This document shows positions 45,299 through 54,806 of a stretch of DNA of 64,000 nucleotides, piece after piece. The notes beneath the pieces were generated by a model that had not been told where the DNA came from, did no database searches, and saw only the letters and a program-made list of their open reading frames with translations. The DNA lies in NCBI GenBank assembly GCA_003987725.1, contig RXJH01000002.1:433274-497273 (forward strand), given 5' to 3'. This DNA is from Hyphomicrobium sp. (GTDB lineage Bacteria; Pseudomonadota; Alphaproteobacteria; Rhizobiales; Hyphomicrobiaceae). Numbering within the stretch: the first letter of the stretch is position 1; each line of letters begins with the position of its first letter. The translations under genes were made by a program, and so were the position numbers.

Positions 45299-47017
45299 TC
45301 AGATCGTATGGATGTCGCGATCCTTCGTTTCCGGAATGAACAGGAAGCCGATCACGGCCGTCGCCGCCGCAACCACGATCGGGTACCAGAGGCCGTAGTA
45401 GATGTCTCCGGTCGCGGCCACCATCGCGAATGCGGTGGCAGGCAGGAGGCCGCCGAACCACCCGTTGCCGATGTGATACGGCAACGACATCGAGGTGTAG
45501 CGAATCTTGGTCGGGAAGAGTTCGACCAGCGCTGCCGCGATGGGCCCGTAGACCATGGTGACATAGAGCACCAGGATGAACAGGATGCCGATGACGATGC
45601 CAGCTTGAGGGTTGAAGATGTCGATAGGACTGGACAACTTCACGATGCTTGCATCGCCTGCCTTCGGATAGCCCGCTTCGGTGATCGCCTGACTTCCGAC
45701 CGTGATCTTGTCCTTCGGATCGCCAACGGCCTTCTCAAGATCGGCGGCAGCAAGTTCTTTGCCCGCAATCACAACCTTCGCAGGCTGACCGGCCGGTCCG
45801 GCCTCGGTCGTGTACTTGACCGACGCCTTGGCGAGCCAGTCGCGAGCCTTGTCGCAAGCGGTCGTATATTTACGGGTGCCGACCGGGTTGAACAGCGAAC
45901 CGCATTCGGCTGGGTCGGCGACGACCTTCACCTGTACCGTCTCGATCGCATGGGCAAGCGCCGGATTGGCCGTCTCGGCGAGCAGCTTGAAAAGCGGGAA
46001 GTAAGTGAGAGCAGCGATCAGGCAGCCGGCGAGGATGACCGGCTTGCGGCCGATCTTGTCCGACAGCCATCCGAAGAACACAAAGAAAAGCGTGCCGAGG
46101 ACGAGCGACCACGCGATCAGCAGGTTCGCGGTGTAGCCGTCGACCTTGAGGATGCTCTGCAGGAAGAAGAGCGCGTAGAATTGGCCTGTGTACCAGACGA
46201 CGCCCTGGCCGGCGACGAGGCCGAGCAGCGCTAGGAGAACGTATTTGTTGTTGGGATAATGGAAGAAGCTTTCGGTCAGCGGCGCCTTCGAGCCCTTGCC
46301 CTCCTCCTTCATCTTCTTGAACGCCGGCGATTCCGACAGCGACAGACGGATCCAGACCGAGATCCCGAGCAGAAGGATCGAGACCAGGAACGGAATCCGC
46401 CAGCCCCATTCCTTGAACGCATCCTCGCCGACGATGGTACGGACCCCGAGGATGACGATGAGCGACAGGAATAATCCGAGCGTCGCCGTCGTCTGGATCC
46501 AGCTCGTATACAAACCGCGCCGTCCCGTCGGAGCATGCTCGGCAACATAGGTCGCCGCACCGCCGTACTCGCCGCCGAGCGCCAGGCCCTGCAGCAGACG
46601 AAGCGCGATCAGAATGATCGGCGCCGCGATGCCGATCGACGTTGCGTTCGGCAACAGGCCAACGACGAACGTCGACAGGCCCATGATCAGGATCGTTACG
46701 AGAAAGGTGTTTTTCCGCCCGACGAGATCGCCAATTCGTCCGAAGATGATGGCGCCGAACGGCCGGACGATGAAGCCCGCGGCGAACGCGAGCAGAGCGA
46801 AGATATTGCGCGTCGATTCATTGTAGATGAAGTCGCCCGCCGGATCTTTCAGCGAGAAGAACTGCGCGGCGATTATGGTCGCAAGCGAGCCATAAAGGTA
46901 GAAGTCGTACCACTCGAAAACCGTGCCGAGCGACGACGCGAAAATGACCTTTCGTTCCGCCGCGGTAATGCCCGTCGTCTGTGGATCGGCGAGAGTTCCC
47001 GTTCCAACGCTTGCCAT
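45299..47017 (-). CDS. MHS-family (metabolite:H+ symporter) MFS transporter with large internal insertion
   Basis: 572 residues from the ATG at 47017, which has a GGGGGA leader. Twelve membrane helices with MHS hallmarks: FEWYDFYLYG in helix 1, GRIGDLVGRKNTF between helices 2 and 3, LLQGLALGGEYGGAATYVAEHAP and the late GWLSDKIGRKPV. Family members usually have 430-450 residues; the extra length is a hydrophilic block of about 120 residues (about 345-467) in the C-terminal half, containing two cysteines and Lys/Asp-rich sequence. Substrates of the family include dicarboxylates, shikimate and betaine. Substrate here unknown. Confidence 0.88.
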   Translation of the reverse strand: MASVGTGTLADPQTTGITAAERKVIFASSLGTVFEWYDFYLYGSLATIIAAQFFSLKDPAGDFIYNESTRNIFALLAFAAGFIVRPFGAIIFGRIGDLVGRKNTFLVTILIMGLSTFVVGLLPNATSIGIAAPIILIALRLLQGLALGGEYGGAATYVAEHAPTGRRGLYTSWIQTTATLGLFLSLIVILGVRTIVGEDAFKEWGWRIPFLVSILLLGISVWIRLSLSESPAFKKMKEEGKGSKAPLTESFFHYPNNKYVLLALLGLVAGQGVVWYTGQFYALFFLQSILKVDGYTANLLIAWSLVLGTLFFVFFGWLSDKIGRKPVILAGCLIAALTYFPLFKLLAETANPALAHAIETVQVKVVADPAECGSLFNPVGTRKYTTACDKARDWLAKASVKYTTEAGPAGQPAKVVIAGKELAAADLEKAVGDPKDKITVGSQAITEAGYPKAGDASIVKLSSPIDIFNPQAGIVIGILFILVLYVTMVYGPIAAALVELFPTKIRYTSMSLPYHIGNGWFGGLLPATAFAMVAATGDIYYGLWYPIVVAAATAVIGFLFIPETKDRDIHTI

Positions 47018-47151
47018 GTGCATTCCCCCCAAAGCATCGTTCTTATGGACTCAACTCTACGCACATAGCGGGACGAGAGCGAATGACTGTTCCTCATATG
47101 AAAATGACGAACGATACTATCGCGATCACGATTTTGATTGCGCAGCGCAAC

Positions 47152-47182
47152 AAAAAGGCCGGTGACGAAGCACCGGCCTTTT
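47152..47182 (-). terminator. Intrinsic terminator of rpsD
   Basis: Perfect 12-bp stem (47153-47164 with 47171-47182), loop of six, flanked by A run and T run, 32 bp after the rpsD stop. Could work in both directions. Confidence 0.9.
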
Positions 47183-47213
47183 GGCGAAAGCGAAAGTCTT
47201 GTTCGTCGCGCAA

Positions 47214-47831
47214 TTAGCGCGAGTAGAATTCGACGACGAGGTTCGGTTCCATCTGGACCGGATAGGGCACGTCGCTCAAAGCCGGAATGCGCGTAAGCGA
47301 AGCCGTCATCTTGTTGTGATCGACGTTGACGTAGTCGGGCAGATCGCGCTCGGCGCTCTTGATGGCTTCGAGAACGAGAGCCAGCTGCTTCGCCTTCTCG
47401 CGAACTTCGACGACGTCGCCGACCTTGAGGCGATAGCTCGGAACCGTGACGCGGCGGCCGTTGACGGTCACGTGTCCGTGGCTGACGAACTGGCGCGCGG
47501 CGAAAACCGTCGGCACGAACTTGGCGCGGTAGACGAGCGCATCGAGACGGCGCTCCAGAAGGCCGATCAGATGCTCGGACGTCGAACCCTTGAGGCGCGA
47601 AGCTTCGTCGTAAGCGGCGCGGAACTGACGCTCCGAAATAGATGCGTAATAGCCTTTGAGCTTCTGCTTGGCCTTGAGCTGCTGGCCGAAGTCGGAAAGC
47701 TTGCCCGAGCGGCGCTCGCCGTGCTGGCCGGGACGGCTCTCGCGACGGTTGAGCGGGCTCTTCGGACGGCCCCAGATGTTCTCGCCGAGACGGCGATCGA
47801 TCTTATGCTTGGCGCGAACGCGCTTAGTCAT
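47214..47831 (-). CDS. rpsD: 30S ribosomal protein S4
   Basis: 205 residues, full length. N-terminal [21 protein letters not shown], the helical middle domain, and the S4 RNA-binding domain (about 95-160) with [20 protein letters not shown] and the [18 protein letters not shown] segment. Initiator of 30S assembly. It is a lone gene here, as in other alphaproteobacteria, where rpsD lies outside the main ribosomal operons. Confidence 0.98.
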   Translation of the reverse strand: MTKRVRAKHKIDRRLGENIWGRPKSPLNRRESRPGQHGERRSGKLSDFGQQLKAKQKLKGYYASISERQFRAAYDEASRLKGSTSEHLIGLLERRLDALVYRAKFVPTVFAARQFVSHGHVTVNGRRVTVPSYRLKVGDVVEVREKAKQLALVLEAIKSAERDLPDYVNVDHNKMTASLTRIPALSDVPYPVQMEPNLVVEFYSR

Positions 47832-47963
47832 CTTCTAGCACTCCATGAGTTATGGCACGGCTCGGATGAACCGTGACTGTGGAGCGCCCCCTCCTCATCC
47901 CCCTTTCGGGAGCCGACAGGCATGGACCTTCAACAGTCCCGCCACGGGTGCGCAGAAATCAAA

Positions 47964-47985
47964 CGCGGGCCCGAACGGACCCGCG
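47964..47985 (-). terminator. Probable terminator of the secreted protein gene at 48041
   Basis: Nine-bp stem with one G-U pair on the minus-strand RNA (47964-47972 with 47977-47985), followed by TTTGATTTC. The T tract is short. Confidence 0.45.
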
Positions 47986-48040
47986 AAGACGTGTGGGTGA
48001 TACCGGCGTCGGGCCGTCTCGTCAACGGCCTATATGACGC

Positions 48041-48673
48041 TTAGTTCTTCTTGATCGTCGTTTCCGGGACCGAGGTCGATCCGGTTGCGACCGGAGCCCC
48101 GGCCGCCGGCGGCTGCTCGGCTGCCGCGAAATTGGGCGGCGGGCTCGCGGCAACATAGGCCGCAATCATTTCCTTAACCTTCTTGCGCTGCTCGTCCGAG
48201 CAGGTCTGCGCCGGCTCTTTCTTTTCGTCGACGACGACTTCCTTATCGCCTTCCTTCTCGACGAGCTTGATGCGGCCGGTCAGCAGCATCACGGTCGTGA
48301 GGTGCAACTGACTGATGTAGACCAGATTTTGCTGGGTCCACTTCTTCTTGGCCTCTTCCCGGCGCATCATGGCGCGGTGGTTCAGCACCTGGTCGTCACG
48401 CAGATCGCAGATCTGGGCATGCGCCGAAAGCCGCCCGGCCTTGATCACATCGCGCGCCACGTCGAGCGGAACCTCGACTTCCGACTTTTTATTCTTGTCG
48501 ATGACAATGACCGAGCCGTCCGGCTTGGAGAATTGCTGCGGCGTGAGCGACCAAGCATACTCCATGAACGATCTCACCGCGTGCTCGCTGAGCTCCTGCG
48601 CGCCGGCGGGCACTGCAGTACCCATAAGCGACAGCGCCATTACGCTCGCCAACACCCCCGCCCTCGTATTCAT
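48041..48673 (-). CDS. Secreted hypothetical protein
   Basis: 210 residues from the ATG at 48673 (MNTRAGVL), chosen for the GGAG six bases upstream; ATG at 48679 is the alternative. Signal peptide to about residue 27 (PAGA-QE). The mature part is charged and helical (EEAKKKWTQQNLVYISQLH), with cysteines in AQICDLRD and AQTCSDEQ, and ends in a Pro/Ala-rich tail. Family not recognised. Periplasmic. Confidence 0.7.
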   Translation of the reverse strand: MNTRAGVLASVMALSLMGTAVPAGAQELSEHAVRSFMEYAWSLTPQQFSKPDGSVIVIDKNKKSEVEVPLDVARDVIKAGRLSAHAQICDLRDDQVLNHRAMMRREEAKKKWTQQNLVYISQLHLTTVMLLTGRIKLVEKEGDKEVVVDEKKEPAQTCSDEQRKKVKEMIAAYVAASPPPNFAAAEQPPAAGAPVATGSTSVPETTIKKN

Positions 48674-48817
48674 CCACATCTCCAGTTGAGCCTCTTTGAC
48701 TTTCTTTCTTAGTGAATGGGAAACCCAGGCGCGGCCCTTGCAGCAGCCACGTTGCACAATGCCAGTAGCCTCTTGAGTTGGCATCGCTCGGCCCAAAACT
48801 TGGCCATATGAAGGCGC

Positions 48818-50101
48818 TTACAATCCCCCTTTTCGGGCCTTTCCTTTGCCCTGTGAGAGCGTGGCAACTATGCCACGAAGGGTGCGTACTTCCTGCTCTG
48901 TCGCATTGAGTCTCGTCAAGAGCGTACGCAGGTTTTGTGACACGACGGATCTGCGATGAGCCGGATTGAAGAACCCGTTCGTTTCCAGCTCACGCTCTAA
49001 ATGTTCAAACAGTCCAAGGAGTTCCTCCTTCGTCGCCGGACGGTCCCGGCCCATGTAGAGTCCTTCGGTCAGAGGCTTCTCGTAGGTTGTAACCCGACCG
49101 AGACTTCGCCCTGCATCACTCCGCATCCATTCGTATCCCGTAAGCAGCACCGCTTGCGCAAGATTGAGGGAAGCGAAACGAGAATTTACTGGGATCATGA
49201 TGAATGCATCCGCGACCGCGACCTCGCTCGTCTCGAGCCCGTTGCGCTCGCGCCCGAACAGCACCCCACAGCGCTCGCCCCGGCCGATCCGCTTCCGCAT
49301 TTCGACGATGGCCTGCTCGGGCGTCAGCACCGGCTTGCGAAGATCTCGCTGCCGCGCCGTCGTCGCACCGACCCAGTTGAGATCCGCCATGCTGTCTTCG
49401 AGCGTATCGAAGGCGCGCGCGTCATCGATGATGTAATTCGCCCCCGACGCCGCGATCCGTGCCTTTTCGTTCGGCCAGCCGTCGCGCGGGTTGATGAGAC
49501 GCAAATCGTCGAGCCCGAAATTCGCGCAGGCCCGCGCCACCATCCCGATGTTGTCCGCGAGTTGTGGCTCCATCAGAATGATGGATGGCGTTTCGCCCTC
49601 ACCCGCCACCGGCTCGCCGCGCATATGCGCACGCCGCAGCCCATGCCGCAGCTTGCGGATGACCCGGCGCGCCCAGAACCAGTAATTTTCGCCTGACCAC
49701 TGCTTGGCGAGTGTTTCGAGGCACGGCGTCGTCACCGTCTCGGTGCCCTCGCCCCTGAGGCGAACCCGGCCGTCGCCGACGATCACTTCCTTCTTGCTGA
49801 GGATGAACTGATCGAGCGTTTCGATGCCCTGCGCTTCCGTCCGCCGCTTGCACCCCCGGCAGGTGACGTTGTCCTCGACGCACTTGAGGCTGGCGCAGTA
49901 TTGCAGGACTGGTTCGAGCGTCGCCCGGTCGAGGCCCGGAATGGCGAGCGCCGCGAGCCCCTGATCGATCGATGCGGAATGGCAGGCGTGCACGATCGCG
50001 GCGACCGGCGTATCCTCGGGGCCCGTTACAGGCTCACCTCCGACGCCGACCCGAATGTCCGGCACCGTCCCATTACGATGAGCGTCCGTCTCGACGTTCA
50101 A
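48818..50101 (-). CDS. TrmJ/SpoU-type tRNA methyltransferase with N-terminal Cys-containing extension
   Basis: 427 residues from a TTG at 50101 (GGAG six bases upstream); TTG at 50128 is the alternative. The C-terminal 260 residues are a SPOUT methyltransferase close to TrmJ, with MEPQLADNIGMVARACANFG, LINPRDGWPNEKA, GVLFGRERNGLE and NSRFASLNLAQAV forming the knot that binds SAM; TrmJ methylates the ribose at position 32 of tRNA. The first 160 residues are not part of TrmJ: a segment (about 20-70) shaped like DUF433, then four cysteines (C-x4-C-x6-C-x2-C, about 69-84) and a basic helix. The internal ATG at 49624 has no ribosome binding site, supporting a true fusion. Confidence 0.85.
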   Translation of the reverse strand: MNVETDAHRNGTVPDIRVGVGGEPVTGPEDTPVAAIVHACHSASIDQGLAALAIPGLDRATLEPVLQYCASLKCVEDNVTCRGCKRRTEAQGIETLDQFILSKKEVIVGDGRVRLRGEGTETVTTPCLETLAKQWSGENYWFWARRVIRKLRHGLRRAHMRGEPVAGEGETPSIILMEPQLADNIGMVARACANFGLDDLRLINPRDGWPNEKARIAASGANYIIDDARAFDTLEDSMADLNWVGATTARQRDLRKPVLTPEQAIVEMRKRIGRGERCGVLFGRERNGLETSEVAVADAFIMIPVNSRFASLNLAQAVLLTGYEWMRSDAGRSLGRVTTYEKPLTEGLYMGRDRPATKEELLGLFEHLERELETNGFFNPAHRRSVVSQNLRTLLTRLNATEQEVRTLRGIVATLSQGKGKARKGGL

Positions 50102-50325
50102 TCCTGTCTCCGGTCGAAAAATTGGCAAGAAAAGCCCGAGGCCCCAGGCCTCGCAGCTCCGCCCCGCCTAATGCTTTGGTCTAATGCTTTGGTAATGACA
50201 GGCTGTCAAACTCCAGGGCACGTCAAGGCCCAGCGCCAAAGAAGTTACCGGAGACTTAAGGCCAGCTGCGTTTTGTCTCTGACTCGCAGGCATCTACGAG
50301 CTCGGAACCGCCAGTGATCCTCACT

Positions 50326-51552
50326 ATGCGCCGCATCGATATTCCCTCCGCATTCGCGCTGCTCGCGATCGTGTTTTGGGCCTACTCCTTAAACACCGCC
50401 CGTATCAGTCCCCAGGGCTGGATCACGACACCCCAAGGCCTCCCTGCCAATGCGGATTATCTTGGTATCTACTCTGCGGGCCAGTTGGTCGGCAGCGGCG
50501 ACCTCATGGCCGCCTATGATCCAGTGCGCCACAAGGGCGCCCAGCGCGCACTGGATCATAATCCGAATGGCGGCGATTATCCTTGGTCCTATCCGCCAAC
50601 TTTTCTTTTGACCGCCGCCGCGCTCGCGCTTGTGCCCTATGCGGCCTCGATGCTCACGTGGATCGGCGCGACGTTTTTCCTCCTCGTCGCTGCGCTCGCC
50701 CGGATAAGCTCGTCGCGGCGTGATCTGCTGCTGATGGTCACGACTCCTGCGCCATGGCTGAATGTCTACATCGGGCAGAACGGCGCGTTGACGTCCGGCC
50801 TTTTGGGATTTGGACTTGTACTGCTTGAAACGCGCCCGATCCTGGCGGGCGTCATGATCGGGCTCCTATCGTTCAAGCCGCATCTTGGCTTGCTCATTCC
50901 GATCGCGCTCGTTGCCGGGGGCTATTACCGCTCTATCGCCGCTGCGGCTCTGACGGTCGCTACCATGGTGATCATCTCGATAGCCGCATTCGGCACCGCA
51001 TCCTGGCTCGCATTTCCGAACCAGCTTCACCACGTCGCCTCTCTCATCGCGACGTCCTCCGACACCGTGAAAATACAAACGCCGTTCGGACTTGCCCGCG
51101 GTCTCGGGCTTTCGGTCGGCCACGCGCTTTGGCTGCAAGCCGCCGTATCCGCCGCCCTCGTCCTCATCATCGGCTGGCTGTGGAGCCGTCGGAGCATCAG
51201 CTTCGACCTGAAGGCCGCCGCGTTGGCGGCCGCTGCAACGCTCGCGAGCCCGTATCTCTTCGTCTACGACCTCGTTGTGCTGACAGTCGCGCAGGCTTTT
51301 CTCCTCCGCCACATCTCACGGCTCGGCATCACGCGCATCGATGCCTATGGCCTTTTGCTCGCGAACGGCCTCATCCTGCTTTTCTCCAAATTGGCGCCGG
51401 TTCCCCTTGGCGTGTTCGGAAGTTTCATGATCATGGCCTTGATCCTGAGACATGTCTGGATCGAGACGAAAAACTGCGACGCGCTTCAGGCAGACGCAAA
51501 AAAACGCGCGCCGCCGCCCATGTCGGCCGCAATTCAGGCCGCTAGGACTTGA
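50326..51552 (+). CDS. GT87/DUF2029-like integral membrane glycosyltransferase
   Basis: 408 residues from the ATG at 50326; GTG at 50314 is the alternative. About ten membrane helices. The first outer loop has NADYLGIYSAGQLVGSGD, with the conserved aspartate seen in GT-C enzymes of the DUF2029 group, followed by YDPVRH and YPWSYPPTFLL. Such enzymes use polyprenyl-phosphate mannose to build lipid-linked glycans in the envelope. Specificity unknown. A 185-bp gap upstream separates it from the divergent TrmJ-like gene. Confidence 0.8.
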   Translation: MRRIDIPSAFALLAIVFWAYSLNTARISPQGWITTPQGLPANADYLGIYSAGQLVGSGDLMAAYDPVRHKGAQRALDHNPNGGDYPWSYPPTFLLTAAALALVPYAASMLTWIGATFFLLVAALARISSSRRDLLLMVTTPAPWLNVYIGQNGALTSGLLGFGLVLLETRPILAGVMIGLLSFKPHLGLLIPIALVAGGYYRSIAAAALTVATMVIISIAAFGTASWLAFPNQLHHVASLIATSSDTVKIQTPFGLARGLGLSVGHALWLQAAVSAALVLIIGWLWSRRSISFDLKAAALAAAATLASPYLFVYDLVVLTVAQAFLLRHISRLGITRIDAYGLLLANGLILLFSKLAPVPLGVFGSFMIMALILRHVWIETKNCDALQADAKKRAPPPMSAAIQAART

Positions 51553-51678
51553 AACGCTTCCCAATCTGACGCACTACGTCAAAAAGCTCCCTTCGCATGT
51601 GCGTAATGGGCCGTTAAGCTCGGCGCACCCGCATCCGGAACCTCCATCCACTGTCCTTATCTTCCCGCGAGACATTGC

Positions 51679-52899
51679 ATGCAGAAAATCAAGGTTGAAG
51701 GCACCGTCGTCGAACTCGACGGCGACGAGATGACCCGCATTATCTGGAAGCTGATCAAGGACAGCCTCATCCACCCCTACCTCGACGTTAATCTCGAATA
51801 CTATGATCTCGGCGTCGAGAACCGCGACAAGACCGGCGACCAGATCACGATCGACGCCGGCAACGCCATCAAGAAGCACGGCGTCGGCGTCAAGTGCGCG
51901 ACCATCACGCCCGACGAAGCGCGCGTCAAAGAATTCAGCCTGAAGGAAATGTGGAAGAGCCCGAACGGCACGATCCGCAACATCCTCGGCGGCGTGATCT
52001 TCCGCGAGCCGATCATCTGCAAGAACGTGCCGCGTCTCGTTCCCGGCTGGACCCAGCCGATCATCGTCGGCCGCCACGCCTACGGCGATCAGTATAAGGC
52101 GACGGACTTCAAGTTCCCCGGCAAGGGCGTGCTGACGATCAAGTTCGTCGGCGAGGACGGCACCGTCATCGAGAAGGAAGTCTTCAAGGCGCCGGACGCG
52201 GGCGTCGCGCTCGCGATGTACAATCTCGATGAATCGATCCGCGACTTCGCACGGGCCTCGCTCAACTACGGTCTCGCGCGCAACTATCCTGTTTATCTCT
52301 CGACGAAGAACACGATCCTCAAGGCCTACGACGGCCGCTTCAAGGATATCTTCCAGGAGATCTACGACGCCGAGTTCAAGGCCGAATTCACAAAGCGCAA
52401 GCTCACCTACGAGCATCGCCTGATCGACGACATGGTCGCGAGCGCGTTGAAATGGTCGGGCGGCTACGTTTGGGCCTGCAAGAACTACGACGGCGACGTT
52501 CAATCGGATACGGTCGCGCAAGGCTTCGGCTCGCTCGGCCTGATGACCAGCGTGCTGATGACGCCGGACGGCAAAACGGTCGAGGCTGAAGCGGCGCACG
52601 GCACCGTCACGCGCCACTACCGCGAACATCAGAAGGGCAAGGAAACGTCGACGAACGCGATCGCCTCGATCTTCGCCTGGACGCGCGGCCTCGCACACCG
52701 CGCCAAACTCGACGGCAACGAGAAGCTTCTGGATTTCTGCAAAACGCTCGAACGCGTCTGCATCCAGACCGTCGAGTCGGGCTACATGACGAAGGACCTG
52801 GCCCTGCTCGTCGGACCCGACCAGAAATGGCTCTCGACGACGGGCTTCCTCGAGAAGGTCGACGCCAACCTCAAGGCCGCCATGGGGAAGGCAGCTTAG
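51679..52899 (+). CDS. icd: NADP-dependent isocitrate dehydrogenase
   Basis: 406 residues, the dimeric eukaryote-like type common in Rhizobiales. It oxidises isocitrate to 2-oxoglutarate in the TCA cycle. [13 protein letters not shown] at the N-terminus, the [13 protein letters not shown] substrate-binding segment and the [15 protein letters not shown] active-site stretch are all conserved, as is the C-terminal [15 protein letters not shown], which carries the NADP-contacting residues. Confidence 0.98.
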   Translation: MQKIKVEGTVVELDGDEMTRIIWKLIKDSLIHPYLDVNLEYYDLGVENRDKTGDQITIDAGNAIKKHGVGVKCATITPDEARVKEFSLKEMWKSPNGTIRNILGGVIFREPIICKNVPRLVPGWTQPIIVGRHAYGDQYKATDFKFPGKGVLTIKFVGEDGTVIEKEVFKAPDAGVALAMYNLDESIRDFARASLNYGLARNYPVYLSTKNTILKAYDGRFKDIFQEIYDAEFKAEFTKRKLTYEHRLIDDMVASALKWSGGYVWACKNYDGDVQSDTVAQGFGSLGLMTSVLMTPDGKTVEAEAAHGTVTRHYREHQKGKETSTNAIASIFAWTRGLAHRAKLDGNEKLLDFCKTLERVCIQTVESGYMTKDLALLVGPDQKWLSTTGFLEKVDANLKAAMGKAA

Positions 52900-52939
52900 A
52901 GATCGCGGCTCATTGACGATCCGCGAGAGCTATGGCGCC

Positions 52940-53542
52940 ATGAGTACCGATGCCGACCGCATCGTCGGACTTTACGATCGCCATGCCTCGACGTGGGACG
53001 CGGCACGATCACGAAGCCTGTGCGAGCGGCCATGGCTCGAACGGTTCCGTGCATTGTTGCCGCCAGCCGGCTCGGTCCTCGACATCGGATGCGGATCGGG
53101 CGAACCCATCGCCCGCTTCTTCATCGAAGCAGGCTACCGGCTGACCGGCGTGGATTCCTCGCCCGCCATGATCGCCCTGTGCAAGAACCGCTTTCCCGGC
53201 GCCACGTGGAACGTCGGCGACATGCGAACCTTGTCCCTTGGACAGCGCTTCGACGGCATTCTTGCGTGGGATAGTTTCTTTCATCTGCGCCGTGACGAGC
53301 AGCGCCAGATGTTCCCGCTCTTTCGCGAACACGCCAACGCGAAGGCGGCACTGATGTTTACGAGCGGAACCTCCGACGGCGAGGCCATGGGGACATTCGA
53401 AGGCGAACCGCTCTATCACGCGAGCTTAGCCCCGGAGGAATACCGCGCCTTGCTCGACGACAACGGCTTTGAAGTCGTGTCCCAGGTCTTCGAGGACCCG
53501 CACGTCGGCGGCCACACGATCTGGCTCGCCCGGCACGAATAG
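52940..53542 (+). CDS. Class I SAM-dependent methyltransferase
   Basis: 200 residues from the ATG at 52940; an in-frame TTG at 52913 gives nine more. Motif I VLDIGCGSGEPIARF (SAM binding), the acidic TGVDSSPAMI end of strand 2 and DGILAWDSFFHL are classic. Small-molecule type, substrate unknown. It follows icd by 40 bp and may share its transcript. Confidence 0.88.
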   Translation: MSTDADRIVGLYDRHASTWDAARSRSLCERPWLERFRALLPPAGSVLDIGCGSGEPIARFFIEAGYRLTGVDSSPAMIALCKNRFPGATWNVGDMRTLSLGQRFDGILAWDSFFHLRRDEQRQMFPLFREHANAKAALMFTSGTSDGEAMGTFEGEPLYHASLAPEEYRALLDDNGFEVVSQVFEDPHVGGHTIWLARHE

Positions 53543-53701
53543 GAGTCGCGCGAGTTATCCCTTTCGCATCCACCACCTCACCGGCGGCAATTCGTATCGA
53601 TCCACTGAGCGGCGGGATCGCAATCGCATTTCATCCTGCGAGCGTACGGTACGGCCGATAGCGGGGAGTTTGAGTTTACTTTTGAAGCCAAGGAGAAATC
53701 G

Positions 53702-54064
53702 ATGACAAGCGAAGTCGTGAATAAAGCTGCCAAGTGGGACGAGACATTCAACCGAGGAGACACCGTGAGCCTCGGCGGCTTTTACGCTCCGGAAGCCTTG
53801 GTCATTCCCGCTGGCGGCGCACCCGTCAAAGGTCCTGAAGCGATCGGTAAGTTCTTCAAGGATCTTCAATCCAACGGCTTCGCCGGTCACAAGATCGTCG
53901 TCGATAGCGTCATCGAAGATGGAAACACGCTGATCGCCAGCGGCAAGTGGCAGTTGAACGGGCCGGGCGAGAACGGAGCCACGAAGCAGTACGGCGGCAA
54001 TTGGGTGAATGTCGTCAAACGCAACGGCGCCGACTTGCAGATCCTCCTCCACACCTGGAATTGA
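53702..54064 (+). CDS. SnoaL/NTF2-like protein (YybH type)
   Basis: 120 residues with AAGGAG six bases before the ATG. The cone-shaped NTF2 pattern is visible: WDETFNRGDTVSLGGFYAPEA, GPEAIGKFFKDL and late strand pairs VIEDGNTLIASGKWQL and NWVNVVKRNGADLQIL. Members act as small hydrolases, isomerases or binding proteins; no specific function can be given. A strong terminator follows. Confidence 0.85.
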   Translation: MTSEVVNKAAKWDETFNRGDTVSLGGFYAPEALVIPAGGAPVKGPEAIGKFFKDLQSNGFAGHKIVVDSVIEDGNTLIASGKWQLNGPGENGATKQYGGNWVNVVKRNGADLQILLHTWN

Positions 54065-54119
54065 CGAAGCTTCCGGCCGCCGGGCGTGGGAGACCTCTCT
54101 CATCCACCGCATAACAAAT

Positions 54120-54153
54120 AAAAACGCGGCGCATGAAAGTGCGCCGCGTTTTT
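54120..54153. terminator. Bidirectional intrinsic terminator
   Basis: Perfect 14-bp stem (54120-54133 with 54140-54153), six-base loop, flanked by A and T runs, placed between two convergent genes. Confidence 0.92.
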
Positions 54154-54201
54154 CAACTGTCATCCCCGGCGGAAGTGAGAGCGAAGCGCTCTCGGGCTAC
54201 C

Positions 54202-54690
54202 TTACTTCTTCCCCGCTGCGATCTGCTGATCGACCTCGGCCTGCATCCGCGCCGTCATCACGTTGAAGTCGTTCTGCAGCTTGGCGCACGCTTCCGCCTT
54301 GCCGTCGCAAACAACCTTCATCTGCACCGTGAGGGCGTCACCATCGTGCACCACTTTTCGGCAGACAGCGGCGGGATAAGCCGGATTGTGCTTCGTCGTG
54401 AACGTGTACATCACGGTCGCATTCTTCGGATCGTCGCTAAAGGCGGTATAGAGTTCGCTCGTATAAACTTGGCTCAGACCAGCCTTCGAAGAATAGCGCG
54501 CGATCAGATCTTCCGCCTTGCCGCTCGCATCGCCGCAGAACTCAGTCGCCGCGGCTGTGGTCGGTCCGGCAGCAGGCATCGGCGTCGCCGGCAGCTTGAC
54601 GATGGCATCGTCTCCGAGCGCCGGAAGCGCGAACGCCAAAGCCGCGAGAGTGATTGGAGCGAGCAGTCTGAACGAACGCGTGCGAACCAT
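54202..54690 (-). CDS. Secreted hypothetical protein
   Basis: 162 residues with GAGGAG upstream. Signal peptide to about residue 26 (ALPALG-DD). The mature domain has cysteines in TEFCGDAS, AAVCRKVV, KVVCDGKA and EACAKLQ, enough for two disulfides, a Tyr-rich middle (SQVYTSELYTAF) and a helical C-terminus. Periplasmic, family not recognised. Confidence 0.7.
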   Translation of the reverse strand: MVRTRSFRLLAPITLAALAFALPALGDDAIVKLPATPMPAAGPTTAAATEFCGDASGKAEDLIARYSSKAGLSQVYTSELYTAFSDDPKNATVMYTFTTKHNPAYPAAVCRKVVHDGDALTVQMKVVCDGKAEACAKLQNDFNVMTARMQAEVDQQIAAGKK

Positions 54691-54806
54691 GAGAAAGTGC
54701 TCCTCGGCAGGAAGAATGCGGGGCGTATATACCGAATATTCCCGATGGTCATCAGTGAATTACAGGAAAGGTAGATGCCTTTCGCGGCGCAGCATCATCG
54801 CTCTGT

